Source: Zygnema cylindricum
Lineage: Eukaryota > Streptophyta > Zygnematophyceae > Zygnematales > Zygnemataceae
Assembly: GCA_037447655.1 (NCBI GenBank)
Contig: JBBHKE010001950.1
Span: forward strand, 1-64,000
DNA: 64,000 bases
Direction of reading: 5' to 3'
The position numbers and the translations under genes are program-made. Positions within the stretch are counted from its first letter, which is position 1, and every line of letters starts with the position of its first letter. The notes below the pieces were generated by a model. That model did no database searches and had not been told where the DNA came from. It saw nothing but the letters and a program-made list of their open reading frames with translations. Shown here in pieces: positions 1 through 10,970 of the stretch.

Positions 1-2139
1 GACAATCCTTTTTATCGGTATTAGCTATTTTACTTTAAATATTAGGAGATTGCTCTCTTTAGCCAGTAGGTACACCGTGTATCTCTATTAGTGTTAACAC
101 TAGTAGCGATACACGGTGTACTATTCCGCAGGAGTGATCTAAGCCCTGTTGGAGTTTATTTAGGTATATTTCATTTGGGGTATTATCGCTAGTATGTTGT
201 TGCTTTCTGATTGTTGCTTCCTTGAATGTCTTTGATTGGCAAATCATTTGTCTACTACATCTTCTGTCTCCCTTTTAGTCTTTCGCACGTTTCTCGATTT
301 CCCCTGCCTGATTTTCAGTTTTGTCAATTTCGCCTTTGTCATCCTCTTTCTTAGCTCCCATGTACTCGGAAGTTACCATCACAATTTCAGATTAAAACCA
401 CTCACGCTAACTATCTTATTTAGCCGGCAATTCTTGTCGTGTCAGTAATATGGTTATCTAATAAAGCATTTACATTGTATCAGAGTCCCGACACTACAGT
501 GCCGAGTCCTAATTTTGGTGTGCAAAAGTTTGACCAACAATCACAAATTAAAGTCACTGTTAGGTTCAATGTTGACAATCGGTCGCCCGGGGATATGGCA
601 ATGTTTTGATTCACGTGGTACGATTCAATTTTGCATTGGAGTATCTTTGTTTCGTTTTATGTGCGCTGGCAGCTCTGGACCTGCCGGTACATAGAACATT
701 TATGTATCATGGCAGAGTGTGTTTTTTCTCTTTGGTATTGTCTTGTACGGTTACTATGTTATTTAGAGCGCTGTATGTGTCTTGCTCGCTGTAGTGCGTG
801 CCATTCTGTTTCAGCAGCATATCTTGTTAGGCTCACATCCGCTTGAGGACTTCCGCGCCCTTGTATCTCATGTTAGATTTTAGTTTAAGTGGTCGTTAGT
901 TGTCAGTTGTGAAAGAGTATTTTAGGAGGCGGCAGGATAAGAGTTCGATGTTGAGAAAAAAGGTATTTCAGTAGGAAAAAAATTGAAATGCAGGAGTTAA
1001 GGATGAAGTGAGCTAGTAGAGTGAGAGAGAGCTTTGTATGGAGACAACCTTTCGACTCAGTATTACTATCTTTAGCCGATGTCATTATTGTGAGATGTGA
1101 GTGCTTGGGATTTGAAAGAATGATTATCATGTAGGCTTCTGCTGTGAGGCTGATTCTCATTGGGAGCATTTCTTTGAACACTTTTGCCATCTTTAACAGA
1201 CTGCATCTAACTCTCAAGTCATGTGTCGTGATTATTTTCAAGAGCTGTGACCGTTACAATACTGCTAGAGCTCATGGCTCTCGAACTCAAGAGAAATAGA
1301 CACTGTTTACTACACCGCACACTACCCCCGGCATTACCAGAGATATCAGTCTAACACCATATATTATTTTCCTGACACGCACATGACACTATGTAGCCTA
1401 CAGAACATAGACTAATGTAATTAATTGGGATGTAGTGTTACGATGTGTTCTTTGTTGAGACAACGTAAAATTACCACAGACTATGATGACTTGTTATTTG
1501 CCTATAGTTTGAAAGAAATATGATCAAGCCTGCTTTGCTACTAAGGCAGCATCATTGGCAGAAAGTAAAGTAACTACCAAGTGTGACAAACACCGAGGGA
1601 ACAACGGACTTCCCTTCGTATTTTCCGGTGATATTTTCCATAGAATGTGAATTTTTGGCAATCAGAACCTCGAACAGCATGCTCTCTTTTCGAATTCGAA
1701 AGTCCCAACCAAACGGAAATGTTAAACATGTCTCCAACACAGTTTGCAGTTGATTTCCAATACAATTGTAAAACAGAAAAAGTTCAGCAGCAATGGAGGC
1801 GTCCAAGACAACAAACCACTTACAACAGCCATTTTTGGAAAATCTACTTTCACCAGGTTCGAGTAAAGCTCAAGAGGTAATTCTCGAAAATCATGTAGAC
1901 ATCAATCAGACATCCATTCGCTAAGGTGTAAAAACACCATAGTACATCCTTTACAAGCATTCCTTTTGTGATCCAAACATTCTCTTATAAAAGATTATGA
2001 AAGGACAGATAAATCCACGGCCATCACATTGTACAATGCCGCACATGATATTTTTCGCTGCTTGGTAATGCCACATGATTTTTTTTCTGCTGCCCGACAT
2101 TTTACATATTGTCCAGCAACTCCACCTCTAAAATTGCAC
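1..2139. other. Spacer left of RPL30, no recognisable gene
   Basis: I recognise no gene here. Open frames are short and have no domain or splice structure I can support. The longest is about 84 codons on the minus strand at 1552-1806 and has no recognisable family. The stretch is AT-rich with scattered GC-richer patches. The only structured element is the 50-bp palindrome at 71-120, listed separately. The last part, left of 2140, should hold the 3' untranslated region of RPL30. Confidence 0.6.
71..120. mobile_element. Minimal palindromic MITE (TIR-only copy)
   Basis: A 50-bp near-perfect inverted repeat. It begins TACACCGTGTAT and ends ATACACGGTGTA, with 23 of 25 positions pairing across a GTGTTAACAC centre. 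The ends are those of the MITE family found many times in this window (TA, then CACCG, then a version of ATCGCTATTAGTGTTAAC). Other members have 100-500 bp between the ends, so this copy consists of the two termini only. TA at each edge would fit a TA target duplication. Confidence 0.75.
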
Positions 2140-4373
2140 TCACTCTGTGGGCATCGACCTGATGATATCCGAATCACCTGTAAAATCAGCCAAAAAATAA
2201 AGGTTGTCTAAGGACCAATCCTCCATTCAAGGTTTACATAGTGGCTAATCTGGGTGAAGAGTTCAGCAAACGCATTCTTCTACAGCGATACCGCCAAATG
2301 TGAAATTCTACAAACCAATAATGCAATGCAAAAGTCAGCATTTACATAGGAATATGTATGCATACATCTGTATACATATGCATGTGGATAGGTATGAATG
2401 TTAGGCAGGTATGCATGTGTACATGTATGTATGTAGGCAGGTAGCTACAGAGTGGTATATGTATATATGTCAGTGAATTATATATATACAATGCAAGGGA
2501 GATATATAAATATATATATGGACTTTCATGCATGAGTCATCAAGGTACAAAACTTACCAGGGTCTGTGATGCTGATGGCAGAAACCCGGAAGTACTTCCC
2601 ACAGGCTGTGCCCAAATCAACGTTGTCTGCAAGCAAAAGAAAGAGAAGAATAAAAGAACGGTTAACAAAGATCCTCTACCGTGAATCATATACTTCCTAC
2701 AACATTAACGAAAAATGTTTCAAACAGAGGTAAAAGTCCAGGGTGCATCAAAAAACATCAAAACAAGACAGAAGATCGCTATATGCATTTACAAGCAGAT
2801 ACTAAGTACATACAAAACCAAGCAAGGATTTCTTGTCAGTTTAAAACTTGAACAAGCAATTAAAGTTTAAAAAAATGAATTTCATAACCCCTCCATTCAC
2901 GTATCTAACATATGTACCATAGTTCAAAAGTAGGTGAAAGTAGGCCCATACAATATGCCTACTGTATGCAAAACATACAATATGACCTTAAGACCCATAT
3001 TGTATTCGGACCTATTCGGACCAATTAAAACATTCAGACCAAAAAAAAATATTTACACCGTCAGATTCGGACGATCGGATGGTCGCTGATCAAAGTAGCG
3101 ATCTAAGACGATCACATGAAAAGCCCATAACACAACTTACGATAAAGGCGCCGACCAAAGGCCTACCATAAAAACGCTTACTTTTGAACTATGATATATA
3201 CATATATATATACATATTTTTGAAGTTTAGAACTTTAAAAACTGGGAGAAACACTTACTGCCAGTGTAGTGGTGAACACCAGTCTTGGAAAGCATGGCGT
3301 AGTACTCAATTTCAGATTTTCGGAGAGGGGGGCAGTTATTGCAGATAATCACAAGCTTTGCTGGGAGAAAATAGAATATATAAAAAAAGAACTTCAGCAA
3401 AAGAGAAGGGAAGTGGAGACTTAACTTTTCAAAAATATAACAACTAAAACCAATTCCAAGGCCAAATAAAAGATTTTGGTACAGACAAAAAGGAAAGAGA
3501 AAAGAAATGCATGAGTGAACTCAGTGGTGAATACAGCGGTGGCTCATTTCAATATCCTATACAACACTTTGTACAAGCCCAATCCTGTCAGCTATCCCCT
3601 ATTGTACATAAATTATCCGAAAAACCCTGCCCAATTGCAAAAACAAAAATGTTTGGAAAGTCACTGCTGCTTGCCTTAATTGCTTTACCTTAATATTTGA
3701 AGCTTTAAATGTTACAAATGTTACAAATGTTAAAAGTGGAAAAAAAAAAAATTAAGAGAAGAGATGCTCGGGACATAATACACTAGGGTAGTAAAAAACA
3801 CTTTTCTTATATTTATAACATACAATACACATATAAGTAACAGAACAAGAAACGCAGCAGAGGATAATGAAAACAAAAGAGTGACATCAACAGGGTAACA
3901 GTAACATAAGAGTGACATCAGCAGAGGAAGATGACAACATAATAGTGACAACGGCAGAGGATAATAACATACATTTTCCACCTCGGAGGGACTTCAAGAC
4001 AGTCTTGTAGCCAAGGGTGAACTTCCCACTCTTCATCACCAGGGTGAGTCTGTTGTTGATGCTCTCTTGGGCCTTCTTCTGCAAAACCCTCGAAAAAAGG
4101 ACAGGAAAAACAGGCGTCAACAAATTAACCTGGAACTGGGAAGGGGGCTGAGTGGCACTTGTTGAAAAGAGAGGAAAACGGCACACAGACAGAGAGAGAG
4201 AGAGAGATGGAGAGAGGGGGGGGGAAGAGAGAGGGAGAAAGAGAAAGATAGAGAGGGAGAAAGAAAAAATTCCACAATTTCAAGTTAACGACAATATAAC
4301 TGATTATATCTTAACAATTTGTGAATACCCAAAATAAAAGTTAAGAAACTTACCGGCTTCCTGGCGTCACCAT
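2140..4373 (-). CDS. RPL30: 60S ribosomal protein L30 (eL30)
   Basis: Component of the cytosolic large ribosomal subunit, eL30 (L7Ae-like RNA-binding fold). Coding exons on the minus strand: 4354-4373, 3973-4088, 3259-3360, 2558-2626 and 2140-2177, total 345 nt, 114 aa, the usual length. All junctions are GT-AG and in frame. Diagnostic segments: [20 protein letters not shown] in exon 2, [18 protein letters not shown] in exon 3, [15 protein letters not shown] across exons 3-4, and the terminal [14 protein letters not shown]. The start ATG (4371-4373) follows an acceptor-like TTTCAG at 4406-4408, so an intron in the 5' UTR is likely. Exon 2 is joined at a TCGAG acceptor because the nearer CAG would break the frame. 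Intron 1 holds a GA/CT-rich tract (4185-4270), and intron 3 holds a hAT-type MITE (2918-3193). Product assignment is very secure. Confidence 0.97.
2340..2530. repeat. Alternating purine-pyrimidine tract in RPL30 intron 4
   Basis: Low-complexity stretch of TATG, CATA and GTATA words (for example TATGTATGCATACATCTG), almost wholly alternating purine and pyrimidine. It lies in the last RPL30 intron, just downstream of the exon 4 donor. Such sequence can form Z-DNA. No coding content. Confidence 0.6.
2918..3193. mobile_element. hAT-type MITE, copy 1 (in RPL30 intron 3)
   Basis: 276-bp element with terminal inverted repeats: CATAGTTCAAAAGTAGG at the left, ending in CTTTTGAACTATG. Flanking 8-mers ATATGTAC and ATATATAC match at 7 of 8 positions, as expected for an aged 8-bp hAT target duplication. 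The interior carries GCCCATACAATATGCCTA and a CGTCAGATTCGGACGATC block shared with the copies at 14167 and 31033. No coding capacity. Confidence 0.85.
4185..4270. repeat. GA-rich (CT on the sense strand) tract in RPL30 intron 1
   Basis: Nearly pure purine run on the plus strand built of GAGAGA and GGGAGA units. On the minus (sense) strand of RPL30 it is a CT tract about 100 nt upstream of the exon 2 acceptor. Confidence 0.7.
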
Positions 4374-4405
4374 GGTGACAGACCTTCAATACCTCACGGA
4401 CCTTC

Positions 4406-7017
4406 CTGAAATTCCATATAAAAAAGGTGAACAAATTTTAGCAGCATAAAATCCAGCTTAGTGTAAATCATGGAGTCAAAGAGGTTTACCCTGTCAGCTT
4501 ACTTTTCAAGACTTGACGTACATAACCAATCATAAAAAATAAATAAATGCCATAGTTCTCACTAAAAACGTTGTGGTTCAGTGAAAAAAACTTAAGTAAA
4601 GACCTTGAAAAATATTTAGAAAGTAAAAATCTCAAGAAAGTCAAATCCTTAAAAATGAAAATCTTGAAAATATAAAAATCTTGAGACAACAAAAACTTTA
4701 CGAAAGTAAGAACCTTCAAAAAGGCAGCAAAGGTAAAGGTAGAAGTAAAGTAAGGGAAAAGGAATTGAGGGTTGAGATGGCGGAAATCAAAACCAAAAGT
4801 GGAACATTAGGGTACAAAGAGTATGCTATTGCAGCTTAAACGATTATGTGACTTAGAATATAATGTTAGCCTAATGTTGCGTATAATTATGTGACCCGGA
4901 ATATAATGTAACTTAGAGGAATTTGTGGCTAAGAAAACCGTGGCGCTTAAAATAGTTTGTAGCTCAGAAGGACTGGCCATACTTAGACATAAATTAATAT
5001 AACACCTGTGTAACGAAAATATCCTTGGCCAAAAAGAATCACAGGCCATAATACTAACGTCTAACAATCCTTTTACGTCTTTTTAAATACTGCGAGTCCT
5101 TTTGAATCCTTTGACATCCTTCTAAATGCTTTTGAATCCCTTCCATTCAAACTGAGGTTACAAAAAAGAAACCAAAAGCGTTTCATACTCTATGGAAATC
5201 TCAGTTCGAGGGAAAACTTATGCATACCAAATGTTAAAACATGTCAATAGAAAATCCGGCCATGGCGAGAACAAAATTTTCAAAGAAAAATGAAACCAAA
5301 CTGGCAAAAAAAGAAGTAAAGGAATTCACATGTCTAACACAATACAGTTAGTTAAACCATTATTCTAACCAAAGAAGCAACGTCAGTATGCATTAAAATC
5401 CTTCAAATAAAAAGAGTGACTAAAAGTGTAAGGGAGAGTGAAAAGAAAAGTGTAAGGTCAATGGTAGGGAAAAGATTTCAGGAAAGAGAGGAAGATGGGA
5501 GGAGAGCTCACCGTGAGAGATTAGGGCGAGAAAGGGAGAAATTTAGGGCAAACAGGGCTCATATGGGGAAGCCTGCTGGGAGGCAGATAAATCGGACGGC
5601 CGGCAGAAAGGCATCTTAGGATCGGACGACTTGCAGATTAATATACGGACAAATGTACGGATGCCAAAAGACATCAGGGTTCAGAATTTGAACCCCGAGG
5701 TTCTAAGATTGCCGTACAGCTCATTAGTTCAAAAGTTCAAACCTGTAGAAACGCTATATGTAGTTTGGCTTACCTGCATCCGTATTACATATTATAATGT
5801 GCGTACAAAACGAGGTGGCTGCATAGAGCGTTTCCACTTTCCAGTCGTTTTCGCACTTTTAGGGTCGCACATCTGGACTGTGGTAAACTGTACTGTACTG
5901 TACTGTACCTTACCGCTCGGCGCTCGTGTTTCTCAATTTATTACGGAGCCGTTACGTGCACACCCCAAATGGATACAACAGAAGCGTACAACCTTGTCAT
6001 TGCTCCCGTTTAACTGGAACTTTCATAATTCTATGTAGCACTAGTCCCGCTTCGGCTCGGTTTCGGTTCAGTTTTGCGCACCAAACCTAACAGTTTAGAG
6101 TGTTTAAGACCGCGTTTGTGTTTTCCGAACGCCACGCTTTCGTCTGTGTTTAAATCTGTCACAATCTTTAATCGTTTTTCTTTATTTTTTGACGACTAAT
6201 GCAAACTTAAGTGTAACATGCATGTCGCTCACGCCACACTTTTAATAGAAAGTTTTCAGCCTGTCTTAATATTTCGTACCACTTTTAAAATTAAAACGGG
6301 AATGCAACAAATACACATTCCGTTGTCATTGTATTTTTTTTCGACGCCATTAACTGATTAACATCGCAAATTTGTATTGACTATTATTTTTTCCTCCTAA
6401 GACCTCAAAGCGCATAGTAAGCCGTTTGAGTACATGGGAACAAAGGAAGAGCAGTTCAAAAGAATCAACAAACGGAAAGCTAGGAGAACCAAAATTAATG
6501 TAAAAAAATAAAATCTCGTGAAAGGAACGAACACATATAAAAGGGCAATCTCACAAAGCACACGAAAAAAGATCAACAATCAAAAAACCAACAACAAAGT
6601 AACACCCTTGTAAAAACATTGGGAAGCAAAATTATCGCTTGGCCGGTGATCGACCGAACAATGATACTTTTTTCACTTAGTCCATTAGTGTATTAGATTT
6701 GCGTCGATGTTTAATTTGTATAAACAACTGGGAACTCTATGTATCGCTACATATTGCAATCGTATGCACCGAGTGTACTATACCAAGGCCAATACAGTAT
6801 GAGTTCCATACAGTGCACCGATGCATAGCATTTCCAATTGTTATTTCCGGTATAGTTCACGTACAATACGAATGTATTATAACAATGTATATCGTTTGCA
6901 CTTGTGTTCACACAAAAGGTGACTTATCGATGGTGTTTTATACATTAACTAGATATTGCTTTGCTACAAGTCGACTTAGTCTGATCGGTTGTGAAATATC
7001 ATCCGCTATTTTAGAGG
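4406..7017. other. Spacer right of RPL30
   Basis: The RPL30 promoter and an unplaced 5' non-coding exon should lie in the left part. There is a degenerate A-rich repeat of AAATCTTGAAAATAT-like words at 4610-4720 and a partial direct repeat around TTATGTGAC..AATATAATGT at 4845-4915. The ORF at 5631-6038 (135 codons) has no recognisable family and I do not call it a gene. The rest is unremarkable AT-rich sequence. Confidence 0.5.
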
Positions 7018-7239
7018 TACACCTCTAATCGTTATTAGTGTTAAAAGTTTTTTTCGCCACATAAAGCCTCTTTTCTTCGTGCACACTTGTTGTATTGTCA
7101 ATTCTTATGGTTGCTATTGGAAAGCAAGATTCTCTCTTTCCTGTTTGGTGGTCTCTTATTGACATTCCGGTAGGTGTGCATGGAGAAAAGAGGTTTCAAG
7201 TGGCGAAAAAAACTAACACTAATAACGATGAGCAGTGTA
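7018..7239. mobile_element. TA-flanked MITE (CACCG family)
   Basis: 222-bp element from TACACCTCTAATCGTTATTAG to the end GATGAGCAGTGTA. The interior has a second layer of inverted repeat: CACATAAAGCCTCTTTTCTTCGTG near the left is answered by a TGGAGAAAAGAGGTTTCAAGTGG-like block near the right. This same arrangement is seen in the copies at 27543, 46113 and 54906. Non-coding. Confidence 0.75.
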
Positions 7240-7649
7240 GTAGCTCGTGATCTTCCTTATTGCCATGCGATTAACTCGGGAGTTGACTAACCACGTCCAC
7301 ATTTTATGTGCTTACAAAAAATAAAAAAAGAGATGGCTATGGAATAGATAACCATAAAGCGCATTTCCCTACGCTTCCCTGGTACAATGATTTGTTTTCT
7401 TTTCCTTGTCTTGTCTTTTCATTTTTATGTTTGCTTTGCCCTTTTTCTAAAAGGGAAAAGCATTGTAGTCGCCTTTGTTTCTAGTGACAACAAAAATTGA
7501 CCGTCGATTCTTTTTGTGTAAGATCTTGACCGTTGAGTGTTTTGAGTTAGGATTGGCGTCTCTAGTGACAAAGGAAAGAGAATCCTGGTACAATCCTATT
7601 TGTTGTATTTCACGTGGTTGTAGTGGTATGATAAAAGTCCAGACAAAAT

Positions 7650-8035
7650 CGACGTCACGCCAAAATGTCGTTTTATCAATACCGGTTGAGTATCGTATGT
7701 TAAATTTTTCGCGTGCAATTCCGTACATCACGCCGAGGTGTCGTTTTGTCAATATCCGTACACGCCAAAATGTCATGTTATCAATACCGGTTAAGTAACG
7801 TACAGTATCTTACTTTAAATTTTTGCGCGTGCGATCCCGTCACATCACACCACGTTGTCGTATACTCAATATCCGTACACTATGTTATTTCAGTGTTGGC
7901 GTGACGTACAATGTGTCGTGATATCAATACCGGTACAGTAACGTACAGTATCGCACTTTTAATTTTGGCGCATGCGATCTCGTCACATCACGCCACGTTG
8001 TCATGTTCTCAATATCCGTACACTACACATCGAAT
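7650..8035. repeat. Three-copy minisatellite, ~115-130 bp unit
   Basis: Three successive units share TATCAATACCGGT, GTAACGTACAGTATC, a GCGCGTGCGATC-like block, ACATCACGCCACGTTGTC and CTCAATATCCGTACAC. Approximate unit starts are 7656, 7771 and 7905. The units are diverged and have no coding constraint I can see. Confidence 0.75.
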
Positions 8036-9229
8036 CGTAATTAGCGTAAATAACGCTTATTCGGTCGCCCTAAATTTCGACTCTATCACGTTTAATAGAG
8101 TAAATGATTCGAATTTTTTCATTATACTATTTACGGTAAAGTTTAATTAACGTAAAAATTCCTAATATAGGTTCGTTTTAAATAGTGTGGAGTACGGACA
8201 ACGTCTGACTGTGCAAAATTGTACTTTTATAAGTAAAAAGGTACAAATAATAGTTTAATAGAATCGCGCTCGCATGTGAAATTGCACTAAACAAAAAAAA
8301 ATCGCATCGAAAAAAACCCGTTCGCATAGCTCTGTCCGTCGACAACATTCTCGCCCGTGTGAACATTTACATGAATTTACATATGACATTTTTATAGTTA
8401 AACGACAACAGTATGAGTTGAGACAAATAGTATATATCTATGAGACAAATAGTACTAACGTCATAATGACGTCAAAATATACGGGCTGACGGTTTTCGTA
8501 TGTCTAAATAATTTAGTGTTCATAATTACAACACGGATAATTATTGCCGACATAAGCTAATATAGAGTACTTAAATAAAGTAGAATAAATTTCTTATGTG
8601 AAAAGGTTATATCACAATAATTCGCGTTTATAACTCTAATTGTTTTTTTTTTGTTTTTTTGCTCAAATTTTTTCTTTACTATAATTACGATTCGCGGTGT
8701 ACCGTAATTTCAATGTTGGCGTCACGTACGATTTTCGTACATGGTACGCACTCTACTATCGCATTGTACATGGTAAAGACCATGACGATGCCAAGTGGAT
8801 GGTTTAATTCACGTTTCGTTCATGTAGGGGGTTTGATAAAGCGTAAAAGTTTCACATTGATTTGAACGTTCGATCTCAATCTAATGAACGATATGAATGA
8901 ATGGACTGAATACATCATGTAGTATTAAATATTTTAATGTTAAATCTAGAATACACATTAAACCATTAGCATTATTAAACCATTATTCGTTAAAACAGAA
9001 TACAAATGGTTTTTGTTTATTTTATATTAACGTGTAGCATGTCTATTTTTCATATTTTTTTTATCAATACATAATATCACAAAAAAAGAAAACAAAAAAA
9101 AGACAAACAAAATAAATAACCACAATACAACCTTGATCACATAACAAAAATGCAAGAAACAAATGTAAACATAACAAAGAAAAAAAGAAGAAGAAAAAAA
9201 AACATCAAACTTAACTAGGATTATACCAA
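8036..9229. other. AT-rich spacer, no gene recognised
   Basis: No supported gene. It includes a CGTCATAATGACGTCA near-palindrome at about 8459-8474 and long A- and T-rich stretches (9050-9220). I see no RNA gene or transposon end. Confidence 0.5.
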
Positions 9230-9900
9230 CTTAGGAACAACATCATTATCAGCTCGATGGCTGACTAACACTACAAAAACGTATTTTCTTTTATATTTTT
9301 TGATAGTTAGCTTATGTTGATTACTTTAAGTATTTTTTTTTTTTCGATGAAGCACCTTAGTCGAAGACCCAAATTGTTGCATAAACATCATTATCAGCTC
9401 ATAGGCTGACTAACATTACAATCACTTATTATTTATTAATTTTCGTTGTTTATTATAGTAGATTGATTACTTTGAGTACTTTGTTTTTTTTTCTTTTTTA
9501 TGATCAACCAACTTAGTCCTAAGACTTAGAAGGTTGCATAAACATCACTATCAGCTCGGAGGCTGACCAACATTAAAAACACTTGTTTTCAATCATAATA
9601 CTTGTTTATTAGAATACATTGTTACTTTGAATATATAAATATTTTTTTTTCCGATCAACCAACTTAGTCTAAAGACCAAGAAAGTTGTTGAACATCATTA
9701 TCAGCTCAAAGGCTGACGAACATTACAAACATTGGATTTTTTTTTTTTTTTAAATACAACACAAATACTTTGACAACTTTGATTCGGTGGTACTTGATTA
9801 CTTTGTTTTTTCTTATATAACCAACATTACAGACATAGGTTTTTTTTTTTTTATATACAATACAAATACTTTGAATACTTTGTTTTGGTGATACTTTGAT
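9230..9900. repeat. ~150-bp tandem repeat, four diverged units
   Basis: Each unit has a core AACATCATTATCAGCTC followed by a variant of GGCTGACTAACATTAC. The cores start near 9237, 9386, 9540 and 9690. Between them lie T-runs and blocks such as TTGATTACTTTGAGTACTTTG and CCAACTTAGTC.AAGAC. The array runs straight into the (ATC)n microsatellite to its right. Confidence 0.75.
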
Positions 9901-9901
9901 T

Positions 9902-9988
9902 ACATCATCATCATCATCATCATCATTACATCATTATCATCATCATCGTTAACATCATCATCATCATCGTTAACATCATCACCATCAC

Positions 9989-10020
<32 letters not shown>

Positions 10021-10470
10021 CATCATTATCACACATCATTATCATCATCGTTAACATCATCATCACCATCATTAACATCATCACCATCACCATCATCATC
10101 ATCATCATCATCATCACATCATTATCGTCATCATTATCATCATCATTATCATCATCATTACATCATCATGATCATCATCATCATCATGGTTAACATCATC
10201 ACCATCATCATCATTACATCATCATTATCATCATCATCATCATCATCATTACATCATCATCATCATTATCATTACATCAACATCATCATCATCATCTTCA
10301 TCATCATCATCTTCATGACCATCATCATCATCATGATCATCATTATCATCGTCATCATCATCGTCATCATCATCGTCATCATCATCGTCATGATCATTAT
10401 CAACATCATCATCATAATTGCATCATCATCATCATCATCATTACATCATCATCATCATCATTATCAACTA
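9902..10470. repeat. (ATC)n microsatellite
   Basis: About 570 bp of ATC/CAT trinucleotides with interruptions such as ACATCATTATC, GTTAAC and TCGTCATC. Open reading frames on both strands (poly-Met and poly-Ile/Ser) are artefacts of the repeat. Confidence 0.95.
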
Positions 10471-10489
10471 CTGCTGTAGTTGTACTGTA

Positions 10490-10970
10490 TACTAATAATA
10501 ATTATAATAAACATAATGTAATGGTTAGATATAATTGTTATAATATATATATAATATGATAGTTAGTTTCAATTGTTTTAATTACTATAATGTAAAAGTT
10601 TATTATACTTGTAATAATTAACATAATATAACGGTTAGATACAACTGTTATAATATGTATAATATAATAGTTAATTTTAACTGTTAAGATAAATATAATG
10701 TAAACTGTTATAAAAAATATAATGTAATAGTTAGTTAACACTAATAATTAACACATTATAACAGTTAGATATAAATGTTAAAATATATATAATAAAATAG
10801 TTAGTTCTCACTATAAAAATTAACACATTATGATAGTTAGACTATATATAATGTATAACTGGTTAAAACTCTAATAATATAACAGTTAGATTAAACCTGC
10901 TATAATATGTGTAGTATAGCAGTTAGATATAATATTATATAATTGTCAACCAATGTCAACCGATGTTTTA
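10490..10970. repeat. AT-rich degenerate tandem repeat
   Basis: Degenerate units of about 45-60 bp built from TAATAGTTAG, TTATAACAGTTAGATATAA and AACACATTATA, repeated roughly eight times. Composition is almost entirely A/T. No coding content. Confidence 0.65.

Noticed and set aside
5631-6038. 135-codon open frame right of RPL30
   Set aside because: No recognisable domain, no splice context, and composition like the surrounding spacer.
8455-8480. CGTCATAATGACGTCA near-palindrome as a bZIP/CRE-type regulatory site
   Set aside because: There is no gene nearby, and a single short palindrome is expected by chance in 64 kb.
9926-10479. Long open frames of Met or Ile/Ser repeats on both strands
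   Set aside because: They follow directly from the (ATC)n microsatellite and have no non-repeat coding content.
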